Below, piece after piece: positions 27,890 through 37,159 of a stretch of 64,000 bases of DNA; within the stretch, counting starts at the first letter, position 1; each line of letters starts with the position of its first letter. Origin of the DNA: CANIGN01 sp964538275. GTDB lineage: Bacteria > Bdellovibrionota > UBA2428. The notes under the pieces are model-generated. The model had not been told where the DNA came from. It searched no databases and worked only from the letters and a program-made list of their open reading frames with translations. The DNA lies in assembly GCA_964538275.1 (NCBI GenBank), contig CAZIFW010000004.1:27484-91483 (forward strand), in the 5' to 3' direction. The translations under genes and the position numbers were made by a program.

Positions 27890-30022
27890 ATGTATTTATT
27901 CTTACTGCTTTTATTAGGTGCCTGCGCCAGCTCTTCTAAGCAAAATGCGCCAACAACAGCTCAAACTCCGACACAAGCGCCGCAGCGAGCCTACACAGGC
28001 ATTCAACTACCTGCACAAATCACTCGATTTAATCCGCCGCTTAGCCACGATACACGCGAAGGAATTCGGGTAGAAAACGTAATACTAGGTTCTCCTGCTT
28101 GGGAAGCTGGTCTGCGCCCAGGAGATATCATTCTGAATGAAAAATCCCCGCAAGATCTGATTCGCAGAATGTACAACGAGGTCCCTGGAACTTTTTTTAC
28201 TTTAAAAGTCCTAAGTGGCGTCACACTTAAAGAAATCAAATTTAACTCTGTAGAGAGAGATGTTGCACAAGGTTTAAAAAAATACCTTCAGACTGCTAGT
28301 CTCTGGAGAATTCCCACTCAAAATACCTACCTAGAAAAAAAGCTCAATACAATTAAAGATCCTGCTCTCGAAAAGAAATTTAAAAACCTTGCGAGCAAAG
28401 GTGACAACAATCGCCCGCTCCCTGTGCGTTTTTTACAAGAAAACCCTTTGAGCATTTATGAGACTTCACAAAAACTTTTAGAGCTTTTAAGAAAATGTCC
28501 TGCAAGCGCACATTGCTTAGAAACACTTGATCTGTTTTCGAAACAGAAAAACTCCCGCATCAAAATCGGTGGCACAAGCGCACAAGCTCACATTGCTTAT
28601 ATGCGCGCAGTTTTAGATCAAACTGCAAGGCTTCATGCGCGTGCTTTTGCTAAACTCACTCGAGCAGAAAAAGCTTATCTTGAAGAAAATATTGACGAGA
28701 TTTCTAATCGCTTTATGGAAACCACTTATCTTCATGAAGACGTCTTTATGGGACGTAAGATAAGGTATTACGAATTTTCTCAGATACTGGATAAAGTTTC
28801 GATCAAAGACTTAAGTTTGAGCCTTTCTTTTTTAACCGAACATTTTAATCCTGCCTATTTTAAGAAATTAGACAAAGATCTTAAAAAGACACGTTTTCCA
28901 ATCAAAGCAAACACTGCTCATGGAATGATTGTCATTGCAGGTCGCAGTGACGATGATCACACTACGCTCTCGAATAGTAAAACTGCGCTGCTAGTAGACT
29001 TAGGCGGAAATGATCTTTATCGAGATAACACAGGCATTATCGTAGATCTCAAAGGCAATGATCGCTACGAAGCCTCACGCTCGTGGACACTCGGTGCAGC
29101 TCGCATGCAAACATCTATGTTTTTGGATCTCGAAGGCGACGATATTTATGAATGTGGAGTGCACTGTTTGGGATCATCTTTTTTAGGAGGCGTTTATTTT
29201 GAAGATCTTAAAGGAAACGATACTTACTCCTCACAAGTTTATTCTCAAGGCAGCTCTTTCGCAGGCATAAGTCTTTTCCTAGATGCTGAAGGGAACGACA
29301 AATACCGAAGCTATGGAATGTCCCAAGCGGTGGGCATAGCAGGCGGTTATGGAATCCTCATAGATCAAACAGGCAATGATGTTTATCAAAGCTTAGGAAT
29401 TCGCCCATCCTCCTATGGAGATGCGGGACAATACGAATCGTGGTCGCAAGGAGTAGGCATTGGCTTAAGGTATTTTTCATCAGGTGGCGTAGGCATACTT
29501 TATGACAAAGCAGGCAGCGACCTTTTCGAAGCTGGCACTTTTTCACAAGGAGGCGGTTATTCATTTGGCTGGGGCGCACTTATCAACGATGGGTTGGAAA
29601 ATGATTCATATAAAGGTATGCGTTACACGCAAGGATTTGCAGCCCACTCAGCTGCGGGGACTTTTATAGATGTTGGCGGTAATGACCAATACCACAGCCT
29701 GAGTGTGGTTGGAGAAGGCATGGCCTGGGACTTAAGCGTGAGTCTCTTTGAAGACAAAGAGGGCAATGATCGCTACCAAACAGGAGCCCATTGCTTGGGC
29801 GCTGCTTCGCAAAGCTCTTATGCTTTTTTCTTAGACCACAAAGGAGTGGATACTTACGTGGGCAAAGAGTTGCCGGCCACTCAAGCCATACCGAATGATT
29901 ATCACGGTGGAAAAAGCATTGGTTACTTTTTAGATAGTGGCAGCAATGAAGATAAATACGAAATATTTAAAAATAATAGCTGCCAAAAACGCGAAGGCGA
30001 TCACTTTATCTGCGACGAATGA
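27890..30022 (+). CDS. Lipoprotein with PDZ domain and ~12 GND-Y repeats
   Basis: A very short signal peptide ends in lipobox LGAC (C12); it has no basic residue in the n-region, which is unusual. Residues ~45-120 form a PDZ domain (GIRVENVILGSPAWEAGLRPGDIIL). A mostly helical region follows to ~360. The last half, about 366-660, is a tandem array of roughly 12 units of 24-32 residues built on D-x-x-G-N-D-x-Y, for example DLGGNDLY, DLKGNDRY and DAEGNDKY, often followed by SQG. The repeats resemble Ca2+-binding RTX-type turns, but I cannot place them in a named family. Likely a surface or periplasmic adhesion or scaffold protein. Confidence 0.7.
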   Translation: MYLFLLLLLGACASSSKQNAPTTAQTPTQAPQRAYTGIQLPAQITRFNPPLSHDTREGIRVENVILGSPAWEAGLRPGDIILNEKSPQDLIRRMYNEVPGTFFTLKVLSGVTLKEIKFNSVERDVAQGLKKYLQTASLWRIPTQNTYLEKKLNTIKDPALEKKFKNLASKGDNNRPLPVRFLQENPLSIYETSQKLLELLRKCPASAHCLETLDLFSKQKNSRIKIGGTSAQAHIAYMRAVLDQTARLHARAFAKLTRAEKAYLEENIDEISNRFMETTYLHEDVFMGRKIRYYEFSQILDKVSIKDLSLSLSFLTEHFNPAYFKKLDKDLKKTRFPIKANTAHGMIVIAGRSDDDHTTLSNSKTALLVDLGGNDLYRDNTGIIVDLKGNDRYEASRSWTLGAARMQTSMFLDLEGDDIYECGVHCLGSSFLGGVYFEDLKGNDTYSSQVYSQGSSFAGISLFLDAEGNDKYRSYGMSQAVGIAGGYGILIDQTGNDVYQSLGIRPSSYGDAGQYESWSQGVGIGLRYFSSGGVGILYDKAGSDLFEAGTFSQGGGYSFGWGALINDGLENDSYKGMRYTQGFAAHSAAGTFIDVGGNDQYHSLSVVGEGMAWDLSVSLFEDKEGNDRYQTGAHCLGAASQSSYAFFLDHKGVDTYVGKELPATQAIPNDYHGGKSIGYFLDSGSNEDKYEIFKNNSCQKREGDHFICDE

Positions 30023-30023
30023 T

Positions 30024-30512
30024 TTAAGTCTTTAAGTTAAGTTGTAAGCGACATAACTTATCGCAGTGCTCATTAAAAACGTTGCCCGCATGCGCTCGCA
30101 CCCACTTCCATTCTAAATCGTGTTTTTTCATAAGAGCATAGAGTTGCTGTATTTGATCTGAATCTGGAAGAGGTTTTTTATTTTTTTTCACCCACCCTTG
30201 TTGAGCCCAAGTGCCAATCCACAATGTAGCCGTATCTATGAGATTGCGTGAATCAGAGTAAACAATAGCGCATGAATTTAAAGGCAGCCATGTGAGCGCT
30301 TCAATTGCGGCTTGATATTCCATGCGATTGTTTGATCGTTGGGTATGCTTATGAGAGAGCCATCCCGAAGCTTGGTGAACAACCTCATTGTTTAAAACAA
30401 TAACAAAAGCCCATGCACCTTCAGAACGCATAAGACTTCCATCCGTATAGATTTCATAGCGCTTAGTCTTGCTGAGCAATTTTTCTCGGATATAAGCCCA
30501 AAGACTTCCCAT
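30024..30512 (-). CDS. rnhA: Ribonuclease HI
   Basis: Cleaves RNA in RNA-DNA hybrids. The catalytic acids are visible in YTDGS, NRMEYQAAIEAL, YSDSRNLID and the C-terminal HAGNVFNEHCDKLCR, where the usual His and final Asp are retained. The protein (162 residues) is slightly longer at the N-terminus than E. coli RNase HI. It converges on the PDZ lipoprotein gene, with only one base between their stops. Confidence 0.93.
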   Translation of the reverse strand: MGSLWAYIREKLLSKTKRYEIYTDGSLMRSEGAWAFVIVLNNEVVHQASGWLSHKHTQRSNNRMEYQAAIEALTWLPLNSCAIVYSDSRNLIDTATLWIGTWAQQGWVKKNKKPLPDSDQIQQLYALMKKHDLEWKWVRAHAGNVFNEHCDKLCRLQLNLKT

Positions 30513-30600
30513 GTGACTAGGCTAAAAGATAAAACAAAGTTTAGCTCCTTAAATTTCGTGACTAGCAAAAATACCTCTAAAGAGTTTAGACTTTTAATAC

Positions 30601-31545
30601 TTGGAAAACTTTCTATTACTCTCGGACAAGCTCTGGCCGCTCTTTTTGTATTTACTTGTAGGATTTATAGCCGCACGAGCTCTTAAAGTTACTCGCGAAT
30701 CTATTGCCAAGCTTCTTATCTACGTTATTTCGCCCATCGTCTTTTTTGAAACACTCATTCGTTCTCCCTTTAACCCCAAGCATATGGCATTGCCCTTTTT
30801 CTACGCGGCCCTTTGTTCCATACTTGGAATTGCAACTTATAAACTTTCTAAAAAATATTTTAAAAGCCCTATGCGAAACTTACTGGCCTATGCAGGTGGT
30901 TCGGCCAATACGGGTTACTTTGGAATTCCTGCGACTGCTATTTTGCTGGGTGAAGATCGCCTAAGCACCGCTATTTTTATTATCATTGGATACAATCTTT
31001 ACGAATACACGACAGGATTTTATCTCGCAGCTCGCGGACACTTTGATACACGACAAGCTCTAAGAAAAATTGCCACTCTTCCCTCTCTCTGGACTTTTAT
31101 TCTTTCTATAATAGTTTCGGCTGCAGGCTTTCATACAATCCCCGCAAATATTGAACCCATATTGATGGGATTTAGAGGTGCATATAGTTCCTTGGGACTT
31201 ATGATGATTGGCCTAGGGCTCGGCTCAATACAAAGTTTAAGATTGCATTATAATTTTGTAACTTGGACGCTTTTTATTAAACTCTTTGTGTTTCCATTCC
31301 TCGCGGTGTCTGTGATCTTCTTGGATCACGCCACTCTAAAGTTTTTAGATTATGAACTCGTAGAAATATTGCTCTTGATGTCTTTAGTTCCACTTGCGGC
31401 CAACGGAGTTTCTATTGCGACAGAGCTCAAACTGCCCACAGATGAAATCGCTTTCACTATCACTCTAAGTACTCTTCTTTCTTTGCTTTGGATCCCGCTA
31501 AGCTGGGCTACTTGGGTACCGTGGGTACTTGAGTCTATTCGTTAA
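30601..31545 (+). CDS. AEC family transporter (auxin efflux carrier-like)
   Basis: A ten-helix membrane protein of the AEC family. LIYVISPIVFFETLIRSPF and the duplicated half with SSLGLMMIGLGLG and LMSLVPLAANGVSIATEL are typical, the last containing the conserved Asn of the substrate core. It begins with TTG at 30601; no good ribosome site is apparent. Such proteins often carry dicarboxylates or amino-acid-like anions, but the substrate is not predictable. Confidence 0.88.
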   Translation: MENFLLLSDKLWPLFLYLLVGFIAARALKVTRESIAKLLIYVISPIVFFETLIRSPFNPKHMALPFFYAALCSILGIATYKLSKKYFKSPMRNLLAYAGGSANTGYFGIPATAILLGEDRLSTAIFIIIGYNLYEYTTGFYLAARGHFDTRQALRKIATLPSLWTFILSIIVSAAGFHTIPANIEPILMGFRGAYSSLGLMMIGLGLGSIQSLRLHYNFVTWTLFIKLFVFPFLAVSVIFLDHATLKFLDYELVEILLLMSLVPLAANGVSIATELKLPTDEIAFTITLSTLLSLLWIPLSWATWVPWVLESIR

Positions 31546-31602
31546 ACTTTTGGCTGATATCACCTATTTAAAATCTGCAAATAAAGTAAATTGAATTAAA
31601 GA

Positions 31603-32082
31603 ATGAACTCTCAACAGAAGAAACTTATGCAAGTCTTAGGCATTTTTACTGTCTTTGCTTTTGTGCAAACGCCTCTCCTGACAAACCTTCAGCTTTTGCT
31701 AAAAAAGCCAAATCTCTTACCTGATTTTAGCAACTACTCTCCGTTTATAGATTTAGCGACAACTCTCATCGCAGCTCTTTATTTAATAATAAAATGGGAT
31801 CATTTTAATACTCCACGCTGGTGGAGAGGCTTTGTAAGCTTAGCAATCGCATATACAGCTCTAAAGTGTCTTGGAATATATTACGATCACACCGTTTACC
31901 TTATTGCCGAGTCCACGGGGACGACTATTGGAGGAGGTGCGGCCATGGCTCACGTTCCTTTATTTCTTGCTTTATTTGGGCCCTTACAAATCCTCAGCGC
32001 CATAGGCTTTTCGGATTATTTAGAGCGGACTCTCAAGCACGAGCGCAACGAAAAAGACCAACACTTAGGCAAATCTTCTTAA
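31603..32082 (+). CDS. Small four-helix membrane protein, unknown function
   Basis: Not recognised. Four hydrophobic segments are visible at about residues 9-28, 45-64, 75-93 and 115-136, with a charged C-terminal tail (ERTLKHERNEKDQHLGKSS) probably cytoplasmic. It lies 57 bases downstream of the AEC transporter gene and could be in its transcription unit. No domain or catalytic motif is seen. Confidence 0.55.
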   Translation: MNSQQKKLMQVLGIFTVFAFVQTPLLTNLQLLLKKPNLLPDFSNYSPFIDLATTLIAALYLIIKWDHFNTPRWWRGFVSLAIAYTALKCLGIYYDHTVYLIAESTGTTIGGGAAMAHVPLFLALFGPLQILSAIGFSDYLERTLKHERNEKDQHLGKSS

Positions 32083-32097
32083 CTCGAACAAAAGCCG

Positions 32098-32142
32098 GCT
32101 ACCGACATATAGACAAAAGGGGCGGCAGCCCTTTAGGGTAGC
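32098..32142 (+). promoter_or_regulatory. Structured leader overlapping the udk ribosome-binding region
   Basis: Two nested complementary pairs lie just ahead of the ATG at 32147: GCTACC (32098-32103) with GGTAGC (32137-32142), enclosing AAAGGG (32116-32121) with CCCTTT (32129-32134). The best Shine-Dalgarno candidate (AGGG at 32135-32138) sits in the outer stem. It does not match a riboswitch class I know. Confidence 0.35.
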
Positions 32143-32146
32143 TTTC

Positions 32147-32695
32147 ATGGTTATCGGAATATCGGGTGGAAGCGGTTCAGGTAAAACTACCTTTGCTCAA
32201 AAACTCCTTAAAGTTATTGGAGCAGAAAGAGCCTCGATTGTAGCTCAAGATTATTACTACAAAGACAGAAGTGCTCAATTCAGAGTAGATCCCCGCTCGG
32301 TCAATTTTGATCATCCTGAAGTTCTGGATTTTGATCTTATGGTAGAACACCTAAAAAAGCTCAAAGCTGGTGAATCGATTGAATGTCCTCAATATGATTT
32401 TAAAACTCACTCACGCATGCAAAACACTCTACGGGTTGACTCGCATCCAGTGATTCTTATTGAAGGAATTTTGATTTTTCATCCACCTGAACTCCTTAAA
32501 GAAATGGACTTAACCTTTTTCATGGAAGCCCCCGAAGAATTGCGCCTTCAACGCCGCATTGATCGAGACACCAAAGAGCGTGGTCGTACAGAAGATGACG
32601 TGCGAGACCAATTCTTTAAGCAAGTTAAGCCCATGCACGATCAGTTTGTAGAGCCGACCAAAAAACTTGTCTCTTACGTGATTAAAACTTACTAA
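32147..32695 (+). CDS. udk: Uridine kinase-like P-loop kinase
   Basis: Phosphorylates uridine/cytidine in pyrimidine salvage. The Walker A GGSGSGKTTFA is followed by QDYYYKD and VNFDHPEVLDFDL, the nucleoside-binding signature, then IEGILIFHPPEL and RRIDRDTKERGRT. These match the uridine kinase family better than phosphoribulokinase. At 182 residues it lacks about 25 residues at the C-terminus relative to the E. coli enzyme, but the catalytic core is complete. A structured leader lies upstream. Confidence 0.88.
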   Translation: MVIGISGGSGSGKTTFAQKLLKVIGAERASIVAQDYYYKDRSAQFRVDPRSVNFDHPEVLDFDLMVEHLKKLKAGESIECPQYDFKTHSRMQNTLRVDSHPVILIEGILIFHPPELLKEMDLTFFMEAPEELRLQRRIDRDTKERGRTEDDVRDQFFKQVKPMHDQFVEPTKKLVSYVIKTY

Positions 32696-32703
32696 TTTCA
32701 TTT

Positions 32704-32725
32704 AGGCGTCAGAGACCTTTTCGAC
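32704..32725. repeat. Single copy of the GGCGTCAGAG dispersed motif
   Basis: The 22-base stretch beginning AGGCGTCAGAG and ending CTTTTCGACA matches the left arm of the element at 62310-62392 with one substitution. No complementary right arm lies nearby. It is in the gap between two convergent genes. Confidence 0.5.
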
Positions 32726-32726
32726 A

Positions 32727-35700
32727 TTAAACAGCTGGATCTACGTACTTCTCTAGGCGGCTCATATGAACGTAAGCCAAAGGAACTACGAATAAAGTTA
32801 AGCATGTCGAAAAGAGTACGCCACCTACGATTACAAGCGACATAGGCTGTGTGGCCGATGAGCTTGCACCTAATCCAATAGCAGGCGGTAGCGCTGCTGC
32901 AATTGTAGCGAACGAAGTCATTAAAATAGGACGTAAACGCGTTTTACCAGCCATTACAGCGGCAGCTTTTACTTCCATTTTACTTTCATGTCGCAACTGA
33001 TTGGCGAGCTCTACAAGCATAATAGAGTTTTTCTTAACGAGTCCCATGAGCAGCAGTAATCCGATCATGGAGTAAAAATTAATGCTGGAACCACCTAAGA
33101 AGAGTGCGATCCAAGCTCCCGTGATACTAAAAGGAAGTGCTAACAAAATTGTAATGGGATGAATCCAAGAATTGTACTGACTTCCTAATACCATGTAGGC
33201 AACTACAATTCCCAAAAGGATAGCCAAAGTCATGTTGATGAGTGTTTTACTCATTTCCTCAGAGCTGCCAGTGCGGCGAATTGTAACATCTTTAGGTAAC
33301 ACTTTTTGAGCAATTGCTTGCATGCGTTCAATGGCTTTATCTTGTGAAGAGCTTGTACTCACATTTGAGTAAATACCAATATTTCTCTCTCTATTTTCAC
33401 GCGTAATAGAAGCAGCACTTACTTTTTCGCTCACTTCCACCACTTCTCCTAGTTTCACTAAATTGCCGCGGTTATTACGAACAAACAAATTCTTTAAGCC
33501 TTCTATGGTAGATGGTGCTTGGGATTTTTCGGCTTGAATAATAATTTCACTGCGACGTCCGGTATCATTAAAACGCGCGGCTTCTTGTCCCTGATACAAA
33601 AAGTTTAAAGTATTTGAGAGCTCATCTACCGAAACCCCACGGGCAAGTGCTGCATCTCTTTTAGGTTTGATAGAATACTCAGGAGCTCCCTCCTCGTAAC
33701 TTGTGTCGATATCTGTAAAACTTGAATCTTCGCCCATAGCTTTTACAAGATCTTGGCTAGATTTTACTAAAGTCTCCCAATCGGGACCATAAAGATTAAA
33801 CTCAACGGGATAACCTCTTCTACCTCCGAAGCCTTGGCTTGAAGAACCTTGAATACGAACCTTAAGATCAGAACCTAATTTCTTTACTGAATCACGTAAG
33901 TCGTTTTCTACGTCTTTGAGTTCTTTTGAACGCTTAGAAACATCCTTCAATGTTACAAAAAGATTTCCCTGGTTTCCGCGTCCTGAAAAACCTCCAATAA
34001 TTGCAAAAACTTTATCGACATCGGGATGATCAGAAAAAACTTTTTCCAAGTCTACAAAACGTTTGTTTGTTTCGTCTAAACTTGTGCCAATTGGAAGCTC
34101 CACTCTGGCGAAAAGTGTATTGCCATTTGTTGCCGGTAAAAACTCTTTGGGTAAAATTTTTATAAAGGACATAGAAGCTAAAAAAATTCCTAAAGTAATA
34201 AAATAAACGGACTTGGGTCTTTTAAAGGTAAATTCAATAAACTTGCCATATTTCAGAGCAAGACCTTTTATTTTTTCTTCCATTTTTGCAGGAATACCAC
34301 TCATTTTAGGATCGCGTTTACTCATGGACAAACGCATGGGTGTAAAAGTTAAAGCTTCTAATAGTGAAAGTGCTACAGCAACTGAAAGTGTCACCCCAAA
34401 TTGTTTTAGATATGCGCCCGTGCTTCCTTCTACCAAAGTAACAGGTAAAAAGATGGCTATGATGGCCAAAGTAGCAGCTATAGCCGCCCCCGTAATTTGC
34501 TCTGTCCCTTGTAGAGCCGCCTCGCGCCACGAATGCCCTTCTTCACGGAAGCGCACAATGTTTTCTAAAATCATGATGGTATCGTCTACAACAATTCCCA
34601 CCACAAGAATGATAGCCAGCATTGTAAAGCTGTTTAGCGTATAGCCAAGGAAACTGATAACGATAAAAGTTCCCAACAAACTTGTGGGAATTGCAAACAA
34701 TACGTTAATGGTGGTCCCTAGATTTCCTAAGAACAACCAACAAACAAGACCCGTTAAAAATATCGAAAGAAAAAGTGTAAATAAAAGCTCATGAACAGAT
34801 TCTTCGATTTGCAACGTTGAATCGTAGTTCACTTGCATCTCATAGCCTTCTGGCAATTGAATCTCTTTCATTTTTTCTTTTACAGCTTGAGCCACGGCAA
34901 GAGTATTTACGCCACGCTGTTTGTTGATCCCAATACCCACAGCTCTCTGACCTTTAATACGAGAAATGTTGCGAATATCGTTCAGGCCCATTTCTACGCG
35001 GCCTAAATCTTTAATTTGTAATTTCTCAAAAAGTGGCGAACCACCCCGACGAGTGATTGGAATATTTGCGAGTTCTTCTGCTGTAAGTGTTTCACCCATG
35101 ATGCGAAGGTTGATTTCTTTAGTACCCTGCACCACATATCCCACAGGCTTTTCTGTATGTTCTTCTTGAATACTCCGGAGCACGTCATCTGCCGTAAGTT
35201 CAAACTGTGTAAGTTTTTTTGGATCGAGCCACACTCGTACCTGCGGATCTACACTTCCACCTAATTGGATAGCTCCCACTCCAGGAACAGATGCAAAGCG
35301 ATCTTGTAACTGATTGCGCGCAAAAAGCATAAGCTCACGTAAATCTTTGCCACCCGAAAGACCAATCCAAAGTATGGGGCGATCTTCGGGGTTAGATTTA
35401 TTAACTGTAGGTTGTTCAATGTCATCTGGTAAGCTTCGCATAGCGGCCTGCACAGCAGTCTGCACATCTTGAATGGCTGCATCGATATTGCGATCCAAAT
35501 CAAATTCAAGTGTGATGCGTGAAGATCCAAAACTAGAAGAAGAAGTGATCAGCCTAACGCCTTCAACTCCAACCAATGCTCCTTCTAGTGTTTCTGTAAC
35601 ATCACTCTCCATCAACTCTGGAGAAGCTCCTGGATAACTAGTGCTGATACTGACCTGGGGAAAATCCACATCTGGCAACAAGCCAACTCCCATTTTTCTT

Positions 35701-35786
35701 AGGCTTAGAAAGCCAAAGAGCATAAGAGCCACCATTAGCATCCAAGCAAAAACTGGCCGTTCAATGGATATTTTAGAAAGACTCAT
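32727..35786 (-). CDS. RND efflux pump inner-membrane subunit (AcrB/HAE1 type)
   Basis: A full 1019-residue RND transporter. It opens with SLSKISIERPVFAWMLMVALMLFGFLSL, then periplasmic porter domains with YPGASPELMESDV. The membrane proton-relay segment reads VVGIVVDDTIMILENIV, with both Asp present. The second half repeats the helix set (LLLMGLVKKNSIMLVELANQL). It ejects drugs or metabolites when joined by an adaptor and an outer-membrane channel. The TolC-like gene is 10 bases upstream; no HlyD/AcrA-type adaptor gene is adjacent. Confidence 0.95.
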   Translation of the reverse strand: MSLSKISIERPVFAWMLMVALMLFGFLSLRKMGVGLLPDVDFPQVSISTSYPGASPELMESDVTETLEGALVGVEGVRLITSSSSFGSSRITLEFDLDRNIDAAIQDVQTAVQAAMRSLPDDIEQPTVNKSNPEDRPILWIGLSGGKDLRELMLFARNQLQDRFASVPGVGAIQLGGSVDPQVRVWLDPKKLTQFELTADDVLRSIQEEHTEKPVGYVVQGTKEINLRIMGETLTAEELANIPITRRGGSPLFEKLQIKDLGRVEMGLNDIRNISRIKGQRAVGIGINKQRGVNTLAVAQAVKEKMKEIQLPEGYEMQVNYDSTLQIEESVHELLFTLFLSIFLTGLVCWLFLGNLGTTINVLFAIPTSLLGTFIVISFLGYTLNSFTMLAIILVVGIVVDDTIMILENIVRFREEGHSWREAALQGTEQITGAAIAATLAIIAIFLPVTLVEGSTGAYLKQFGVTLSVAVALSLLEALTFTPMRLSMSKRDPKMSGIPAKMEEKIKGLALKYGKFIEFTFKRPKSVYFITLGIFLASMSFIKILPKEFLPATNGNTLFARVELPIGTSLDETNKRFVDLEKVFSDHPDVDKVFAIIGGFSGRGNQGNLFVTLKDVSKRSKELKDVENDLRDSVKKLGSDLKVRIQGSSSQGFGGRRGYPVEFNLYGPDWETLVKSSQDLVKAMGEDSSFTDIDTSYEEGAPEYSIKPKRDAALARGVSVDELSNTLNFLYQGQEAARFNDTGRRSEIIIQAEKSQAPSTIEGLKNLFVRNNRGNLVKLGEVVEVSEKVSAASITRENRERNIGIYSNVSTSSSQDKAIERMQAIAQKVLPKDVTIRRTGSSEEMSKTLINMTLAILLGIVVAYMVLGSQYNSWIHPITILLALPFSITGAWIALFLGGSSINFYSMIGLLLLMGLVKKNSIMLVELANQLRHESKMEVKAAAVMAGKTRLRPILMTSFATIAAALPPAIGLGASSSATQPMSLVIVGGVLFSTCLTLFVVPLAYVHMSRLEKYVDPAV

Positions 35787-35796
35787 CTCTTAATAC

Positions 35797-37059
35797 TCAC
35801 AGTTGCAGGCCGTCTAGGCCGCCTCTCTCAATGGCCTGAGTTAATATAAGTCCTAATTTTTCTTGAATAGCAATTTTTTCTAATTTCAAATTTAAATATT
35901 GCTCATCTGAAGTGCTGAGCTCTAATACCGTTACAAGACCAAGACGAAAATCTCGCTCTTGAGCATTAAATGCTTTAACAGATAAGGCCTCGGCTTCGCT
36001 CACAAGTCTTTTTTCTGCGGTCAATTGTTTCCATTCATCTTTCAATCGCTGAGTAGCTTCTACATCATCATATTCAAAACTTTGTAACTCAGACTGAGCT
36101 TTGATCTGCAATGCCCTCTCTTGATTGACTTGAGCTTTATTAGAAAAACCTTCAAAAAAGCGCCATTCCAAATCCACCCCTACACTCCAGTCGTCATTAT
36201 AACGAGAAAAACTAGAATCATTTTCTGGGTAGTAACTTGCAACACCTTTGACCGTTGGGAAATAACCCCCATATGACGAACTTACGGCAGACTCTTGAGC
36301 TTCAGTTCTCGATCGTAATTCTTCTCTACGGTATGAACGTTTTTCCAAACCTGAGTGATAGGAAATGAGTTCATTTAAAAGTTTAGAAATATCAAAAGGA
36401 AGCGTGCTTATATCTTTTCCTGTGTATTCTTTTAAAACAGCCACTGCACTTAGGTATGAACGCTGGTTAGTTGCCTTAAGTCGCTCAAGTTGAAGTCGGT
36501 CAATTTGGTTTTGAATCAAATCCACATCTCTTGAACGGCCAATGCGAGTGCGTCTTCGAAATTCCTTAAGACGTTCTTCTAAAATCTTAGAGTTTTCATC
36601 TAGTATTTTTCTTTGCGCAGTTGTTGCAGCTATTTTTAACAAAGTATCTCCTACAATGCGCGCCACTGACATTTTTTTGTATTTAAGAGCACTTTGTTCT
36701 GCTTCAAGAAGTCGATTCGCCTCTACTCCACGATGATAATCACTCATTCCATTAAAAAAGTTTTGTTCTGCATTTAAACTCAATACTTTTGTTTGAGCGC
36801 TTCGTTCGTTTTCACGAAATTGATATCTCGCAAAAAGACTCGGCATGAATAAAGAATTTGCTAGCATTTTATTGGATTCAACAACTTGAACTTGCGCCTC
36901 AGAGGATTTGATTTCTGGGCTGTGCTCCCAAGATGCTTTAAACCAATCTTCAAGAGAAGAGGGAGTACTGTTTTGAGCCAAGCTTAGATATGAAAAACTC
37001 ACAAAAAATAAAGATGCGAAGTTTCCAAGTAACTTTTTTAAATTTTTGTGTGATTTCAT
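35797..37059 (-). CDS. TolC family outer-membrane channel protein
   Basis: A signal peptide (cleavage near LAQ, residues 1-29) precedes two helical hairpins with the TolC duplication, e.g. SLEDWFKASWEHSPEIKSSEAQVQ and LEWRFFEGFSNKAQVNQERALQIKAQSELQSFEYD-type helices, plus the F-x-G motif. It would form the trimeric exit duct for the RND pump encoded just downstream. 420 residues is normal. Confidence 0.92.
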   Translation of the reverse strand: MKSHKNLKKLLGNFASLFFVSFSYLSLAQNSTPSSLEDWFKASWEHSPEIKSSEAQVQVVESNKMLANSLFMPSLFARYQFRENERSAQTKVLSLNAEQNFFNGMSDYHRGVEANRLLEAEQSALKYKKMSVARIVGDTLLKIAATTAQRKILDENSKILEERLKEFRRRTRIGRSRDVDLIQNQIDRLQLERLKATNQRSYLSAVAVLKEYTGKDISTLPFDISKLLNELISYHSGLEKRSYRREELRSRTEAQESAVSSSYGGYFPTVKGVASYYPENDSSFSRYNDDWSVGVDLEWRFFEGFSNKAQVNQERALQIKAQSELQSFEYDDVEATQRLKDEWKQLTAEKRLVSEAEALSVKAFNAQERDFRLGLVTVLELSTSDEQYLNLKLEKIAIQEKLGLILTQAIERGGLDGLQL

Positions 37060-37159
37060 AGCTCCGCCCTTTAGACTTTATAGTATGCGCTTTGCTCTAT
37101 GAGAACAACGAAGATTCAATGCAGTCAAAAAATATGCAAAATGAAATTAAAAAAAAATT

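Noticed and set aside
31821..32141. Open frame overlapping the small membrane protein and udk leader
   Set aside because: It lies in another frame of two better-supported features and has arginine/serine-rich composition typical of a shadow frame.
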